64,000 nt of DNA, from positions 1 to 64,000 of the forward strand of contig JBLRWS010000003.1 of assembly GCA_047921075.1 (NCBI GenBank), in the 5' to 3' direction. Positions 34,863 through 43,764 of the stretch are shown here, piece after piece; the first letter of the stretch is position 1; the number at the start of each line of letters is the position of its first letter. The notes under the pieces were generated by a model, which worked only from the letters and a program-made list of their open reading frames with translations, ran no database searches and was not told where the DNA came from. This DNA is from JBLRWS01 sp047921075 (lineage in GTDB: Bacteria; Bacteroidota; Rhodothermia; Balneolales; Balneolaceae). The position numbers and the translations under genes were made by a program.

Positions 34863-35741
34863 TTATGCCAGATCAGAAAAAGCGAAGGATTGTTTTACCG
34901 CAACCTTTCCATCCGTTTTCTCCAGTTGGATGACTTCATTGAACGCGTCGTGCTCCAGAAAGAGATTCCATTGCTCTTCCGCTGCTCTGTTGAGAAACAC
35001 CTCTTTCTCGGCGAGGGTTTCAATCGGCCGCATATCGTATCCCATCACCCAGGGCAGGGGTACGTGAGCGGCTGTCGGAATGAGATCGGCGGCAAACACC
35101 AATTTGGTTTTACCTCCGTCAATTACAGGAAGTTGCTGGCCAATGGTGTGGCCTTCCATCGTGAACACCGAAAATCCCGGCTCATAGACCACATCATCAT
35201 CTACCAGCTGAAGCCTGCCGGAATCGGCAATGGGTTGGATGTTCTCTTTTAAAAAGCTCGCTCTTTCCCGTTTGTTGGGGTTTGTTGCGGTTACCCAGTG
35301 GCGCTTGTTCACGTGGTAGGTTGCATTGGGAAAGGTATGCTGCAGGGCTCCATCAGCATCAAAATAGGTGGTGCCGCCGCAGTGATCGAAGTGAAGATGG
35401 GTGAATACGATGTCGGTAATGTCAGCCGGGTCGAATCCCGCGTTTTTGAGGGACGATTCCAGGTTGGAATGGTCGTAATCAAGTCCGTAAATGGCGGTCA
35501 TCTTCTCATCGAATTTGGTGCCGCTTCCGTTGTCAATCAAATAGATTTTACCGGTTTGTTCGGATTGTAACAACATGCAACGCATGGCCATCGGGATACG
35601 GTTTTTATCATCGGCGGGAATCTGGCGGCTCCAGAGTGTTTTTGGAACCACGCCAAACATGGCGCCGCCATCCAGCATGAAGCGGCCGGTATCTATGAGG
35701 TGGCAGGTAAACGGGCCTATTTGTACAGGAGAGTGTGTCAT
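34863..35741 (-). CDS. Metallo-beta-lactamase-fold hydrolase (lactonase-like)
   Basis: A 292-residue cytosolic metallohydrolase. The zinc motif HxHxDH is present as THLHFDHCGG, with further ligands in MEGHTIGQQ and FAADLIPTA. The arrangement resembles the quorum-quenching lactonase/AttM-like and alkyl-sulfatase-free small MBL families. Substrate cannot be deduced. No signal peptide. It lies 54 bases before (downstream of) the DUF4175 gene and about 115 bases from the cta terminator, and is probably independently transcribed. Confidence 0.85.
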   Translation of the reverse strand: MTHSPVQIGPFTCHLIDTGRFMLDGGAMFGVVPKTLWSRQIPADDKNRIPMAMRCMLLQSEQTGKIYLIDNGSGTKFDEKMTAIYGLDYDHSNLESSLKNAGFDPADITDIVFTHLHFDHCGGTTYFDADGALQHTFPNATYHVNKRHWVTATNPNKRERASFLKENIQPIADSGRLQLVDDDVVYEPGFSVFTMEGHTIGQQLPVIDGGKTKLVFAADLIPTAAHVPLPWVMGYDMRPIETLAEKEVFLNRAAEEQWNLFLEHDAFNEVIQLEKTDGKVAVKQSFAFSDLA

Positions 35742-35856
35742 GGAGTTGATTTCGAACTATGATGAAAAGATACAGTATAGCTGTGTTGAGACGAAAAGTC
35801 CACTGTGGCAACAGGTTCGTTTCTTTTTTGAGATACGAACAGTGAGTTCCAACAAA

Positions 35857-35887
35857 AAAAGCCGGTCTCGTAAAAAAACCGGCTTTT
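35857..35887 (-). terminator. Terminator of the act-cta respiratory operon
   Basis: Inverted repeat AAAAGCCGGT / ACCGGCTTTT with an 11-base loop, followed by a T7 tract on the minus strand. It lies 24 bases after the ctaF stop, closing the 13-kb operon. Confidence 0.9.
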
Positions 35888-35910
35888 CAGAAGGATAAAA
35901 CCGTGCCCGA

Positions 35911-36213
35911 TCAGAACGTTGGAACAGGGTCAACACGGAACAGGGTGTCGAGCAGCGTTATGCCAATCAGAAGTAAGAAAAAGACGACCGACATAATGAG
36001 CAAAATCGAATTGAATTTGCTGTCCCAATAGAGATTCATGAAAAACAGGGCTACAATCGTCGCTTTCAGCAGGGCGATAGCAATAGCTACCACCACGTTC
36101 CACGGTTCAGGAATTTGGATCCAGGTTACAGCTACGGTAATGAACGTAAGAAAGAAGAGGGCGATGGCCACTCCCCATAAAAATTTTGCCGATGAAATGT
36201 GATGTCCACTCAT
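35911..36213 (-). CDS. ctaF: Cytochrome c oxidase subunit IV (prokaryotic type)
   Basis: A 100-residue accessory subunit with three membrane helices (about 10-30, 40-62 and 68-90). The pattern (ALLKATIVALFFMNLYWDSKFN) is typical of the COX4_pro/CtaF family. It is the last gene of the operon, 26 bases after ctaE, and assists assembly or stability of the caa3 oxidase. Confidence 0.9.
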   Translation of the reverse strand: MSGHHISSAKFLWGVAIALFFLTFITVAVTWIQIPEPWNVVVAIAIALLKATIVALFFMNLYWDSKFNSILLIMSVVFFLLLIGITLLDTLFRVDPVPTF

Positions 36214-36238
36214 AGGAAGTCGAAAAAAATGGTTTGAA

Positions 36239-36892
36239 TTAATCGATCAGATAAAGCAGCGGGAAAAGGAAAATCCAGATCACGTCAACCAAGTGCCAGT
36301 AGAGTCCCGTAATTTCGACCGGTGTGTAGTATTTGGCACTGAACGCTCCCTTCTTCGCCTTTACAACCAGCCATAACATCAAGCCTATACCGATGATTAC
36401 GTGAATACCGTGCAGCCCGGTCATCATGTAATAGATGCTGAAAAAGATGTTCGCTTTTTCGTGATCAAGGCCATCGTAGGTGTAGAACTCTCCGGGTAGT
36501 ATTCCCTTTTCGAATTTGTGGGTGTATTCGAAATACTTAATCACCATAAACGTAAACGCGAGGCCGATGGTGATCCACAAATTAATAATGAGTCCTTTAA
36601 TTTGGTTCAGCTGGGCTGATCGAATGGCCATGGCTACCGTTAGCGAACTACCGATAAGCACAGCGGTGTTCACCGTTCCCCAAAACGCATCGAGCTCTTC
36701 GGAAGCGAGCAGATAGAGTTCGGGGTACCAGGCGCGGTAAACGATGTAGGCGGCGAAGAGTCCTCCGAAAAAGAGTATTTCCGTTACCAGAAATACCCAC
36801 ATGCCCATTTTTGATGCATCAAATTGTTGGTCGGAACTGACAAAATGATGCTGAACGTGGGACTCCTTTTCTTTCACAGCATGTTCAGACAT
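36239..36892 (-). CDS. ctaE: Cytochrome c oxidase subunit III
   Basis: A 217-residue subunit III with five membrane helices, the short form usual for caa3-type bacterial oxidases. Signature segments are SKMGMWVFLVTEILFFGGLF near the N-terminus, MTGLHGIHVIIG and the closing YWHLVDVIWIFLFPLLYL. Subunit III helps protect the active site during turnover. It follows ctaD after 12 bases in the same operon. Confidence 0.95.
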   Translation of the reverse strand: MSEHAVKEKESHVQHHFVSSDQQFDASKMGMWVFLVTEILFFGGLFAAYIVYRAWYPELYLLASEELDAFWGTVNTAVLIGSSLTVAMAIRSAQLNQIKGLIINLWITIGLAFTFMVIKYFEYTHKFEKGILPGEFYTYDGLDHEKANIFFSIYYMMTGLHGIHVIIGIGLMLWLVVKAKKGAFSAKYYTPVEITGLYWHLVDVIWIFLFPLLYLID

Positions 36893-36904
36893 GAAATAAG
36901 ATAT

Positions 36905-38644
36905 TTATGCTTGTTCTGTAGCAGTTTTGGTTTGTTCGTCCACCGGCTCGTGTGCATGGTGTCCGTTATGTGAATGAGCGATGCCCAACTGAAACTCCGA
37001 CATCGGCTTGTGATAATCGTAAGGCCCGTTGATAATAACGGGGGTGTGCTCGAAGTTGTGCTGCGGTGCCGGAGAGGCTGTTTGCCACTCCATCGCACGG
37101 CTTCCCCAAGGATTGGCAGATGCTTTTTTGCCCTTGATGAGCGAATGCAGCATGTAGCCGGCCATGATCAAAAAGCCGACAAGCATGATATACGCTCCCA
37201 GCGTAGATAGCTGGTGAAAAGGCTGAAATTGATCGATGTAGTTGAAGTAGCGGCGCGGCATTCCTTGCGAACCCATTACAAACTGGGGAAGGAACGTTGT
37301 ATTGAATCCTATAAAAATGATGATACAGGAGACGCGAGCCCACAATTCGCTGTACATTTTACCAAACATTTTTGGCCACCAGTAGTGCACGCCGGCAAGC
37401 AGCGCCATCACCATGCCGCCCATCATTACATAGTGAAAGTGGGCGACCACATAGTAGGTGTCGTGCAGGTGAATATCTACCGAGAGCGCACCGAGCATAA
37501 TGCCTGTAAACCCGCCGATGGTGAAGAGAAACAGAAAGACCATGGCGTAGAGCATGGGCGCCTTTAGATCGATAGAGCCCTTGTACATGGTAGCCAGCCA
37601 GTTGAAAATTTTAATACCGGTTGGTATTCCTACCAGAAAGGTGAGGAACGAGAAGACCATACTGGCAAGGGATGATTGCCCTGCGGTGAACATGTGGTGT
37701 CCCCACACCAGAAATCCGATAAAGGCAATAGCCAGAGAGGAGAGGGCGACTGCCCAGTACCCAAAAATGACTTTCCTTGAGAAGGTGGAGATTACCTCAC
37801 TGATAACCCCAAAACCGGGTACAATCATGATGTATACGGCCGGGTGACTGTAGAACCAGAAAAAGTGCTGGAACAGGACCGGGTCACCGCCCATGCGCGG
37901 ATCAAAAATACCGATTCCGAAAACGCGCTCCATTGCAAGCAGAAGTACCGTAATCGCCAGCACAGGAGTTGCCAGAATCTGAATGATACTCGTGGCATAA
38001 AGCGCCCATGCATTGAGTGGCAACTTGTTCCAGGTTAGGCCTGGTGCTCTCATTTTGTGGATGGTCACAATAAAGTTGACACCCGTTAAAATACTCGAGA
38101 AACCGAGGATAAAGATCCCGAGCGTCATCATGAGTACATTCGTATCCGTTTGAGCACTGTACGGGGTGTAGAAGGTCCAGCCGGTATCGATACCGCCGGT
38201 AAAGATGGCAATCACGGTAAAGATGGTACCGATTGTGTAGATGTAAAAACTGGCCAGGTTCAACCGCGGGAAGGCCACATCTTTCGCCCCCAGTTGCAGC
38301 GGCAATACAAAGTTTCCGAGTGCGGCCGGAACCGACGGCACAAGGAAAAAGAAGATCATGATGGCACCATGCAGGGTAAAGACCTGATTGTAGGTGTCGG
38401 CATCAATAAATGTTTGAGCCGGCGTAAGCAGCTCGGTACGCAGCAGCAGCGCAAGCAGCCCGCCAATAAAGAAGAAAAAGACGATAGACCCAAGGTACAT
38501 GAGTCCGATTCGCTTGTGGTCGATCGTGGTAAGCCATGACCAGATGCCTTTTTCGGCATTCAGGTAATGTGTCTTCGGATCTTCCTCAGGCTTGTATCGC
38601 TGTACCTGTAATTTTTTAACGGATGGTGTGTCGGTTGTTGACAT
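36905..38644 (-). CDS. ctaD: Cytochrome c oxidase subunit I (caa3, A2 type)
   Basis: Catalytic subunit of 579 residues with 12 membrane helices and an N-terminal cytoplasmic tail. Haem a, haem a3 and CuB ligands are in place (TLHGAIMIFFF; FYSHPAVY; WGHHMFTAG; VAHFHYVMMGG). The D-channel glutamate of A1 oxidases (HPEVY) is replaced: the motif reads YSHPAVY, the tyrosine-serine signature of A2 oxidases such as the Rhodothermus marinus caa3. A2 enzymes pump protons with these hydroxyl residues in place of the glutamate. It is co-transcribed with the complex III genes that should feed it. Confidence 0.96.
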   Translation of the reverse strand: MSTTDTPSVKKLQVQRYKPEEDPKTHYLNAEKGIWSWLTTIDHKRIGLMYLGSIVFFFFIGGLLALLLRTELLTPAQTFIDADTYNQVFTLHGAIMIFFFLVPSVPAALGNFVLPLQLGAKDVAFPRLNLASFYIYTIGTIFTVIAIFTGGIDTGWTFYTPYSAQTDTNVLMMTLGIFILGFSSILTGVNFIVTIHKMRAPGLTWNKLPLNAWALYATSIIQILATPVLAITVLLLAMERVFGIGIFDPRMGGDPVLFQHFFWFYSHPAVYIMIVPGFGVISEVISTFSRKVIFGYWAVALSSLAIAFIGFLVWGHHMFTAGQSSLASMVFSFLTFLVGIPTGIKIFNWLATMYKGSIDLKAPMLYAMVFLFLFTIGGFTGIMLGALSVDIHLHDTYYVVAHFHYVMMGGMVMALLAGVHYWWPKMFGKMYSELWARVSCIIIFIGFNTTFLPQFVMGSQGMPRRYFNYIDQFQPFHQLSTLGAYIMLVGFLIMAGYMLHSLIKGKKASANPWGSRAMEWQTASPAPQHNFEHTPVIINGPYDYHKPMSEFQLGIAHSHNGHHAHEPVDEQTKTATEQA

Positions 38645-38650
38645 GGGTAA

Positions 38651-39595
38651 TTACTCCAATGTTTTGATATACTCGATGATAGCGTCTATTTGCCGATCGT
38701 CGAGGGTTCCTGAGAAAGATGGCATCACGGCGTTGTATCCTTGTGTGATGCGGGCGTTTGGTTCTAAAATACTTTCCCGGATATAATTTTCATCGGCCGT
38801 CACAACTTCGCCATCCTGCATGGTGCGTTCAGACATCCACAGCCCCTGGAATGAGGGCCCTACCATTCGCGTGCCGTCCACCGAGTGGCAGGCGTTGCAA
38901 GCGTTTTGTGTGATCAGCATTTCGCCCCGCTCAGCCGGATCCATATCATCATCCATATCGGCACCGGACGTTTCAAGCCAGGTTTCAAAATCTTCTTGTG
39001 AGTGCACAATGGTATTAGCCAACATATTGGAATGTGCTGTGCCACAATATTCCGTACAATAGATGATGTTTTCGCCGGTTTCGGTGGCTTCGAACCAGAC
39101 GCTGGTATAGCGGTTAGGAAGCACGTCGCGCTTTACACGAAAATCGGGAATATATAGCGAGTGAATAACATCATCGGAGCTCATTACCAGCTTCACCGGC
39201 CGGTTTACAGGCACGTGCAATTCATTCACGCTAACCGTTCCGTTGCGGTAGTGGAATTCCCACAGCCAACTTTTACCCACAACCCGGATTTCGTACGCGT
39301 CATCGGGCGCATTGGCCAGATTCGTGTAGCCGGTAAAGCCCCATCCAAACACAATCATCACGAGAATGAGCGGGATAACCGACCAGGCGATTTCGAGTTT
39401 ACTGTTGTGAGTGATGACCGGTGTGACATCGTTTTCGGATCGCCGCCGGTATTTCCAGGAAAAGTAAATAATGGCAATGGTGATTCCCGCAAGCAATATA
39501 ACGCTCGTCACATTGATGAAATGAAACAATGCATCCGTCTCTCCGGCCAGGGTACTTTTGGCCGGCGGAAGCATAAAATCACTGAATCTATTCAT
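38651..39595 (-). CDS. ctaC: Cytochrome c oxidase subunit II with fused cytochrome c domain
   Basis: A 314-residue caa3 subunit II. Two membrane helices (about 25-47 and 68-90) precede a CuA cupredoxin domain with H145, C180, E182, C184, H188 and M191 (CTEYCGTAHSNM). A C-terminal monohaem cytochrome c domain follows (C233-x2-C236-H237, with a downstream methionine in AVMPSF as likely sixth ligand). This domain is closely similar to the C-terminal domain of ActE upstream: by eye about half of some 93 positions are identical. The start overlaps the SCO stop by eight bases. Confidence 0.95.
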   Translation of the reverse strand: MNRFSDFMLPPAKSTLAGETDALFHFINVTSVILLAGITIAIIYFSWKYRRRSENDVTPVITHNSKLEIAWSVIPLILVMIVFGWGFTGYTNLANAPDDAYEIRVVGKSWLWEFHYRNGTVSVNELHVPVNRPVKLVMSSDDVIHSLYIPDFRVKRDVLPNRYTSVWFEATETGENIIYCTEYCGTAHSNMLANTIVHSQEDFETWLETSGADMDDDMDPAERGEMLITQNACNACHSVDGTRMVGPSFQGLWMSERTMQDGEVVTADENYIRESILEPNARITQGYNAVMPSFSGTLDDRQIDAIIEYIKTLE

Positions 39596-40430
39596 TCCTT
39601 AAATCGATTTGAGTTGGTTGTAAAGTGCCTTTTCCCCGCATCCACATAAAGGCGAGAAATATACCGAGAATTAGAACGGTAGCCAAGCCTCCAAGCTTCA
39701 TAATGTTCATCGCTACGGGCACATAACTTTGCGATGACGGGTCGTAGGTAAAGCAGTATAAAATAATGCGGTCTATCGTAGAGCCAATGCGCCCCTCAGC
39801 AGCTTCAGAGAGTGCATTTCGAAGATCAAATTCGTTGTATTGTATCCCATACAGGTATCGGGTGATAACGCCATCCGGACTTAAAAGCATGATACTCGAA
39901 AGGTGGTTATACTCCCCGGTAGATTGGTCGTATCTGTAGTGAAAGCCGAGTGCTTGGGTGAGCTCCTTTATAGACTCTTCCGTACCGGTAAGGAAATGCC
40001 AGCCTTGGTTTGCCGACTCACGGTTGAGGGTCCCTGCATATGCTTTTTTTGTTGAGGCTGCCAGTTGCGTTGTCTCGGTCGGGTCGATCGAAAAAGAGAT
40101 GATGGTATACTCTTTGCCGGGCGACCATACCAAATCTTCTACAACGTTATACACCGCTTCCAACACCAATCCGCACAATACCGGACAGTTATAATACATG
40201 GGTGTAAGCAGAACCGGCTTATCGCCGTCCATCAGTTCCTGAAGTGTTACTGTTTCGCCGTCGGAAGTGGTAAACTCGAGGTGTAACGGAATGGTTTCAC
40301 CCAGCTTTTCATCAACCCCAACATTATCAAGCTCAGCAGGCATGCCCTGATTGAGTTGAGCCCAGGAGGGCGTTGCGAACAGAAACACTGAAAAGATAAA
40401 CGCTAACTTCAGTGTTGTTTGCTGCATCAT
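39588..40430 (-). CDS. SCO-family copper chaperone with C-terminal membrane helix (caa3 operon)
   Basis: A 280-residue SCO1/SenC relative. A signal peptide ends near SWAQ. The thioredoxin-like domain carries C82-x3-C86 (NCPVLC) and H176. A C-terminal membrane helix (about 240-262) anchors the protein, unlike the lipoprotein SCO of the ba3 operon. This tail-anchored form is common in alternative complex III/caa3 operons. Likely role: delivery of copper to the CuA site of CtaC, encoded just downstream with an eight-base overlap. Confidence 0.92.
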   Translation of the reverse strand: MMQQTTLKLAFIFSVFLFATPSWAQLNQGMPAELDNVGVDEKLGETIPLHLEFTTSDGETVTLQELMDGDKPVLLTPMYYNCPVLCGLVLEAVYNVVEDLVWSPGKEYTIISFSIDPTETTQLAASTKKAYAGTLNRESANQGWHFLTGTEESIKELTQALGFHYRYDQSTGEYNHLSSIMLLSPDGVITRYLYGIQYNEFDLRNALSEAAEGRIGSTIDRIILYCFTYDPSSQSYVPVAMNIMKLGGLATVLILGIFLAFMWMRGKGTLQPTQIDLRNE

Positions 40431-40437
40431 AAAAAAG

Positions 40438-40947
40438 TTACTCGTCTACGGCTAAGCGGGAGATGGCGCTGTCGATAGGGATGTGATAGATGTTTTCATC
40501 CAGGTCTACAACACCAAAAGAGCTTAATCGTGCATTGTTACGCTCCCGGAGTTCATTTACATCGTAAAAATCACTCTGCTCGGAGCGAACTTGTTGTGTT
40601 CCCTGCGTTGTGAAATCGTATACATATATGATAGATACAATGAAAAAAAGAATAACAACCGTTCCAAATACGGACCAGAAAGTAAGCCGTTTGTAATTTA
40701 AATTATCCGGTGTGACACCCGCTTCGGCCGAGGAGAAGAAATCGCTGGTTGTTTCGAGCGTAACCTCGTCGCTCTCGTCGTCATAAACGGGCTTGGAGGC
40801 AGATACACCGGTCTCTTTCATCCACTCTGTGATGGTGGACGCGTCTACACCATATTGATCGGCAACATCTTTTAAAGAGCCGCTGGATGCCTCAAGCGCA
40901 ATTTTGGTTTTTTCGTCGAGAGTGAATGTTTTCTTTTCGTTGCTCAT
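40438..40947 (-). CDS. Membrane-anchored helix-turn-helix protein in the act-cta operon
   Basis: A 169-residue protein from ATG 40947 (MSNEKKTFT); the ORF extends 27 unconserved codons further. The N-terminal 45 residues look like a transposase/Psq-type helix-turn-helix (LKDVADQYGVDASTITEWMK, 25-44). An acidic linker (about 50-85), one membrane helix (about 87-110) and a periplasmic tail ending YHIPIDSAISRLAVDE follow. The tail resembles, from memory, small membrane subunits encoded in oxidase and complex III operons. It could be a complex subunit with an N-terminal addition or a membrane-tethered regulator. Wedged between actF and sco in the operon. Confidence 0.65.
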   Translation of the reverse strand: MSNEKKTFTLDEKTKIALEASSGSLKDVADQYGVDASTITEWMKETGVSASKPVYDDESDEVTLETTSDFFSSAEAGVTPDNLNYKRLTFWSVFGTVVILFFIVSIIYVYDFTTQGTQQVRSEQSDFYDVNELRERNNARLSSFGVVDLDENIYHIPIDSAISRLAVDE

Positions 40948-40969
40948 CGTGCTTGGGTGCGTAAATCGA

Positions 40970-42169
40970 TTATTGGTGGTAGTGCTTGTCGAGCGATTCT
41001 GGCAATGTCGGGTCATTGATGGGGACAAGGTTGTTTTTCTTCAGCGTGCTGAAGAAGAGTCCCATAAAAATGCCTCCGAGACCAACCAAGGTAGTAATAT
41101 CCAGCCAGCTAAGTACAAATCCGTCGTGGTGCAAAATCGGCATCACAATCCAGTGCAGTTCAATAAAGTGCATGACAATAATCAGCACGGAAACGACTCC
41201 CAACAATGTTCGGCTGTGTTTGCGATCGCGATTTAACAGTAAAATGAAGGGGATGATGAACCGGCCAATCAACAGGGAGTAGGTGATGATTTCCCAGCTG
41301 CCTTCTAAACGGTGATAGAACCATAACGTCTCTTCAGGGATATTCGCATAGTAAATCAGCAGAAACTGGCTGAAGGCGATGTATGCGTAAAATACGGTGA
41401 AACCGAACAGCCAAGCACCCATATCATATACGTGCGCTTTAGAGATGGTATTGGTCAAAATTCCTTTTTTGTGAAACCAGAACGTAAAGAGAATCAATAC
41501 CGGGAAGAGTGCCTGGAAGCTCATCGCAAAAAAGTAGACGCCAAACATGGTAGAGAACCAGTGGGCATCGAGAGACATAAGCCAGTCGAAGCTGGCAAAG
41601 GCTACGGTTATCGCAAAAATGAGAATACCGGGTGCACTCACTTTTCGTAACAGAGTCGTAAGGCCCCAGTCGTTAGTGCGGTCCATCTCGATAGACACTT
41701 TGTGCAATTTATGACCAAGATATCCCCAAATCGCGAAATAGATAAACTGACGGATAACAAAAAACGGCTCGTTCAGGTATGGAACTTTGCCGAGCATAAT
41801 CGGATCATCGGCCACATAGGCTTCATTGGTCCAGCTGTAGAGGTTGGTCATCCCAAAAAGAAGTGGTATGAAAAAGATAGCCCAAAGCCAGAGTTTGGAT
41901 GAAAATGTTTCCGGAATTCGCCGAATAACTGTACCCCAGGACGATTTGGTAATATGATGGATCATAACCAGAATCATCGATGCCAGAGCAAAGCTGGTGA
42001 AGAAAGTAAAGCTCGTGAGGTAGGAAAAGAAGAATTGATCTGCGTTGAGAAAATATCCGATACCGCTGGCAATTAACCCTACAGCCCCTACACCATAAAA
42101 CGTGCGCGTCGTGTCGAGCTGCGAAGGAAATTGAACAGAATCCGTAAGTTTTGGACTATTTGAAGCCAT
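40970..42169 (-). CDS. actF: Alternative complex III subunit ActF (NrfD-like)
   Basis: A 399-residue integral membrane subunit with about ten helices, one of two NrfD/PsrC-like subunits of the menaquinol:cytochrome c (or caa3) oxidoreductase. The family position in the operon and segments such as LFGMTNLYSWTNEAYV, FVIRQFIYFAIWGYLG and SLDAHWFSTMFGVYFFA are typical. It is thought to help form the proton path and quinol end of the complex. Lies 26 bases after actE. Confidence 0.9.
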   Translation of the reverse strand: MASNSPKLTDSVQFPSQLDTTRTFYGVGAVGLIASGIGYFLNADQFFFSYLTSFTFFTSFALASMILVMIHHITKSSWGTVIRRIPETFSSKLWLWAIFFIPLLFGMTNLYSWTNEAYVADDPIMLGKVPYLNEPFFVIRQFIYFAIWGYLGHKLHKVSIEMDRTNDWGLTTLLRKVSAPGILIFAITVAFASFDWLMSLDAHWFSTMFGVYFFAMSFQALFPVLILFTFWFHKKGILTNTISKAHVYDMGAWLFGFTVFYAYIAFSQFLLIYYANIPEETLWFYHRLEGSWEIITYSLLIGRFIIPFILLLNRDRKHSRTLLGVVSVLIIVMHFIELHWIVMPILHHDGFVLSWLDITTLVGLGGIFMGLFFSTLKKNNLVPINDPTLPESLDKHYHQ

Positions 42170-42195
42170 TCGATTGGTGAATTTTCGCTGTTAAA

Positions 42196-43179
42196 TTAGT
42201 TGTCGGCAAGCGTTTTAATGAACTCAATAAGCGAGTCGATCTCATCGTCGGTCAGGTAGTTGTAGGGCTGCATCACGTTGTTGTATCCTTCTACAATCTT
42301 GGCACCGGGCTCAACAATCGATTCGAACAGATAGTCCTCATCAGCAATGCCGGACGTACCGTCGGTGAAGTTTCGCTCACTCATGTACAGGTCTGCGAAG
42401 GTAGGCCCTACAAGGCGTGCACCATCTGTCGAGTGGCAGGTCATACATGCATATCGGGTGTAGAGCGCTTCACCTCGCTCCGCACTAATCTCTTCGGTTC
42501 CACTCGCTGCGCGAGCTTCGGCAAGAGCTTCCAGACGTTCTTGCTCTTCGAAGTACAGATCCTGCAATTGCGCCAGGTCTACGTCATAGCGCTCCATCTC
42601 GTCTTCGGGAATGAACTGACTTTCCTGAAGTGCCCGGATGTACGCGACAATGGCCCAGCGGTCTTCAACGGGAATTTGAGTAGCGTATGACGGCATGCTT
42701 CGAATGCCGTTTGTAATGGCTGAATAAATTTCGCCATCGGGGTAATTCCGGCTCACTTCGCTGTGGAATGTAGGTGCCGGTACGTAGCCGTACTGACCCG
42801 TCATAATAATGCCACGGCCATCACCGGTTCCGCCATGGCAAACGGCACAAAATATATCGTAGCGTTCTTTACCGCGATACATAAACGACCGGGTCATCTC
42901 CATCGGGTTTTCTTCCACGTAATTTCCATCTTCGGTAACACCTTCAAACAGAACGGTATCGTGCCGAAGGTTGCCCCGCGCCACCGTTCCCTCAATCGGC
43001 ATCCGGTTCGACATGTTATTTTCGAAGAACGGATTTTCCTGTTGGGCGTTGAAACGCTCCTGAAATTGCATGTTTTGCTGCGGCGAAATAGGTGGGTTGG
43101 TGGTCGTTTGCCCACGGCACCCCATCAGAAGCAGAGCGACAAGCAGCGGGAGTAAAAAAGTTGTGCGTGCGGAAATCAT
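42196..43179 (-). CDS. actE: Alternative complex III cytochrome c subunit ActE, with an extra cytochrome c domain
   Basis: A 327-residue lipoprotein (lipobox LLMGC, C21). The first cytochrome c domain is the usual ActE monohaem domain (C111-x2-C114-H115, FCAVCHGGTGDGRG). An added glutamate-rich linker (about 190-232) leads to a second cytochrome c domain (C245-x2-C248-H249, ACMTCHSTDG; likely methionine in NNVMQPY). The second domain closely resembles the C-terminal domain of CtaC, not the first ActE domain. ActE normally has one haem, so this is an enlarged version that may pass electrons directly to the caa3 oxidase. Confidence 0.93.
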   Translation of the reverse strand: MISARTTFLLPLLVALLLMGCRGQTTTNPPISPQQNMQFQERFNAQQENPFFENNMSNRMPIEGTVARGNLRHDTVLFEGVTEDGNYVEENPMEMTRSFMYRGKERYDIFCAVCHGGTGDGRGIIMTGQYGYVPAPTFHSEVSRNYPDGEIYSAITNGIRSMPSYATQIPVEDRWAIVAYIRALQESQFIPEDEMERYDVDLAQLQDLYFEEQERLEALAEARAASGTEEISAERGEALYTRYACMTCHSTDGARLVGPTFADLYMSERNFTDGTSGIADEDYLFESIVEPGAKIVEGYNNVMQPYNYLTDDEIDSLIEFIKTLADN

Positions 43180-43212
43180 AAACGGGAGAATCTTCTTACA
43201 GTTCGGGTCGAT

Positions 43213-43764
43213 TTAAATATCGTGAACTTCTTCGATGTTTGAGGCACCGGCCTCCTGGAGAAGTTTGTGTACCTTTTCGGGTTCAAATTGCGGGTCGTCG
43301 GACTCAATGCAGATGAAAAATCCATCATCTGTTGCTTTCTTGAAATTCTCTGAGTTAAACAGCGGATGGTTAAGCCGCGGAAGCCCGTTCAGAAAAAACA
43401 TGCCAAAAACAGCACCAAAAGCCGAGAGCAGAACGGTCAGCTCAAACGTTACCGGTATCCATGCCGGAATATTCATCAGGGTTTTACCGCTGATATTCAG
43501 GGGATAGTCTACCACCATCATATAGTATATCATCGCAAGGGCACCGGTTAAACCGACCAGCCCGTGCCCGAATACAATCCATCCAAGTTTGGATTTTTGC
43601 AGGCTCATCGCCTTGTCCATTCCGTGAATAGGGAAGGGGCTGAATGTATCAAACTTCTTGTAGCCGCTGCGATTTACAAGCCGAGCTATATCAATCAGCT
43701 CTTTTGGATTTCTGACTTCGGCGAGAATGCCGTACAATTTCTTATCGGTTGCTTGTTCACTCAT
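43213..43764 (-). CDS. actD: Alternative complex III subunit ActD (DUF3341)
   Basis: A 183-residue subunit with a soluble N-terminal domain and two membrane helices (about 63-85 and 105-127). The DUF3341 signature is clear: LYGILAEVRNPKELIDIARLV, then the FDTFSPFPIHGMDKAM motif. It has no cofactor. The start shares one base with the actC stop region (contiguous ends at 43764), so translation is coupled. Confidence 0.93.
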   Translation of the reverse strand: MSEQATDKKLYGILAEVRNPKELIDIARLVNRSGYKKFDTFSPFPIHGMDKAMSLQKSKLGWIVFGHGLVGLTGALAMIYYMMVVDYPLNISGKTLMNIPAWIPVTFELTVLLSAFGAVFGMFFLNGLPRLNHPLFNSENFKKATDDGFFICIESDDPQFEPEKVHKLLQEAGASNIEEVHDI

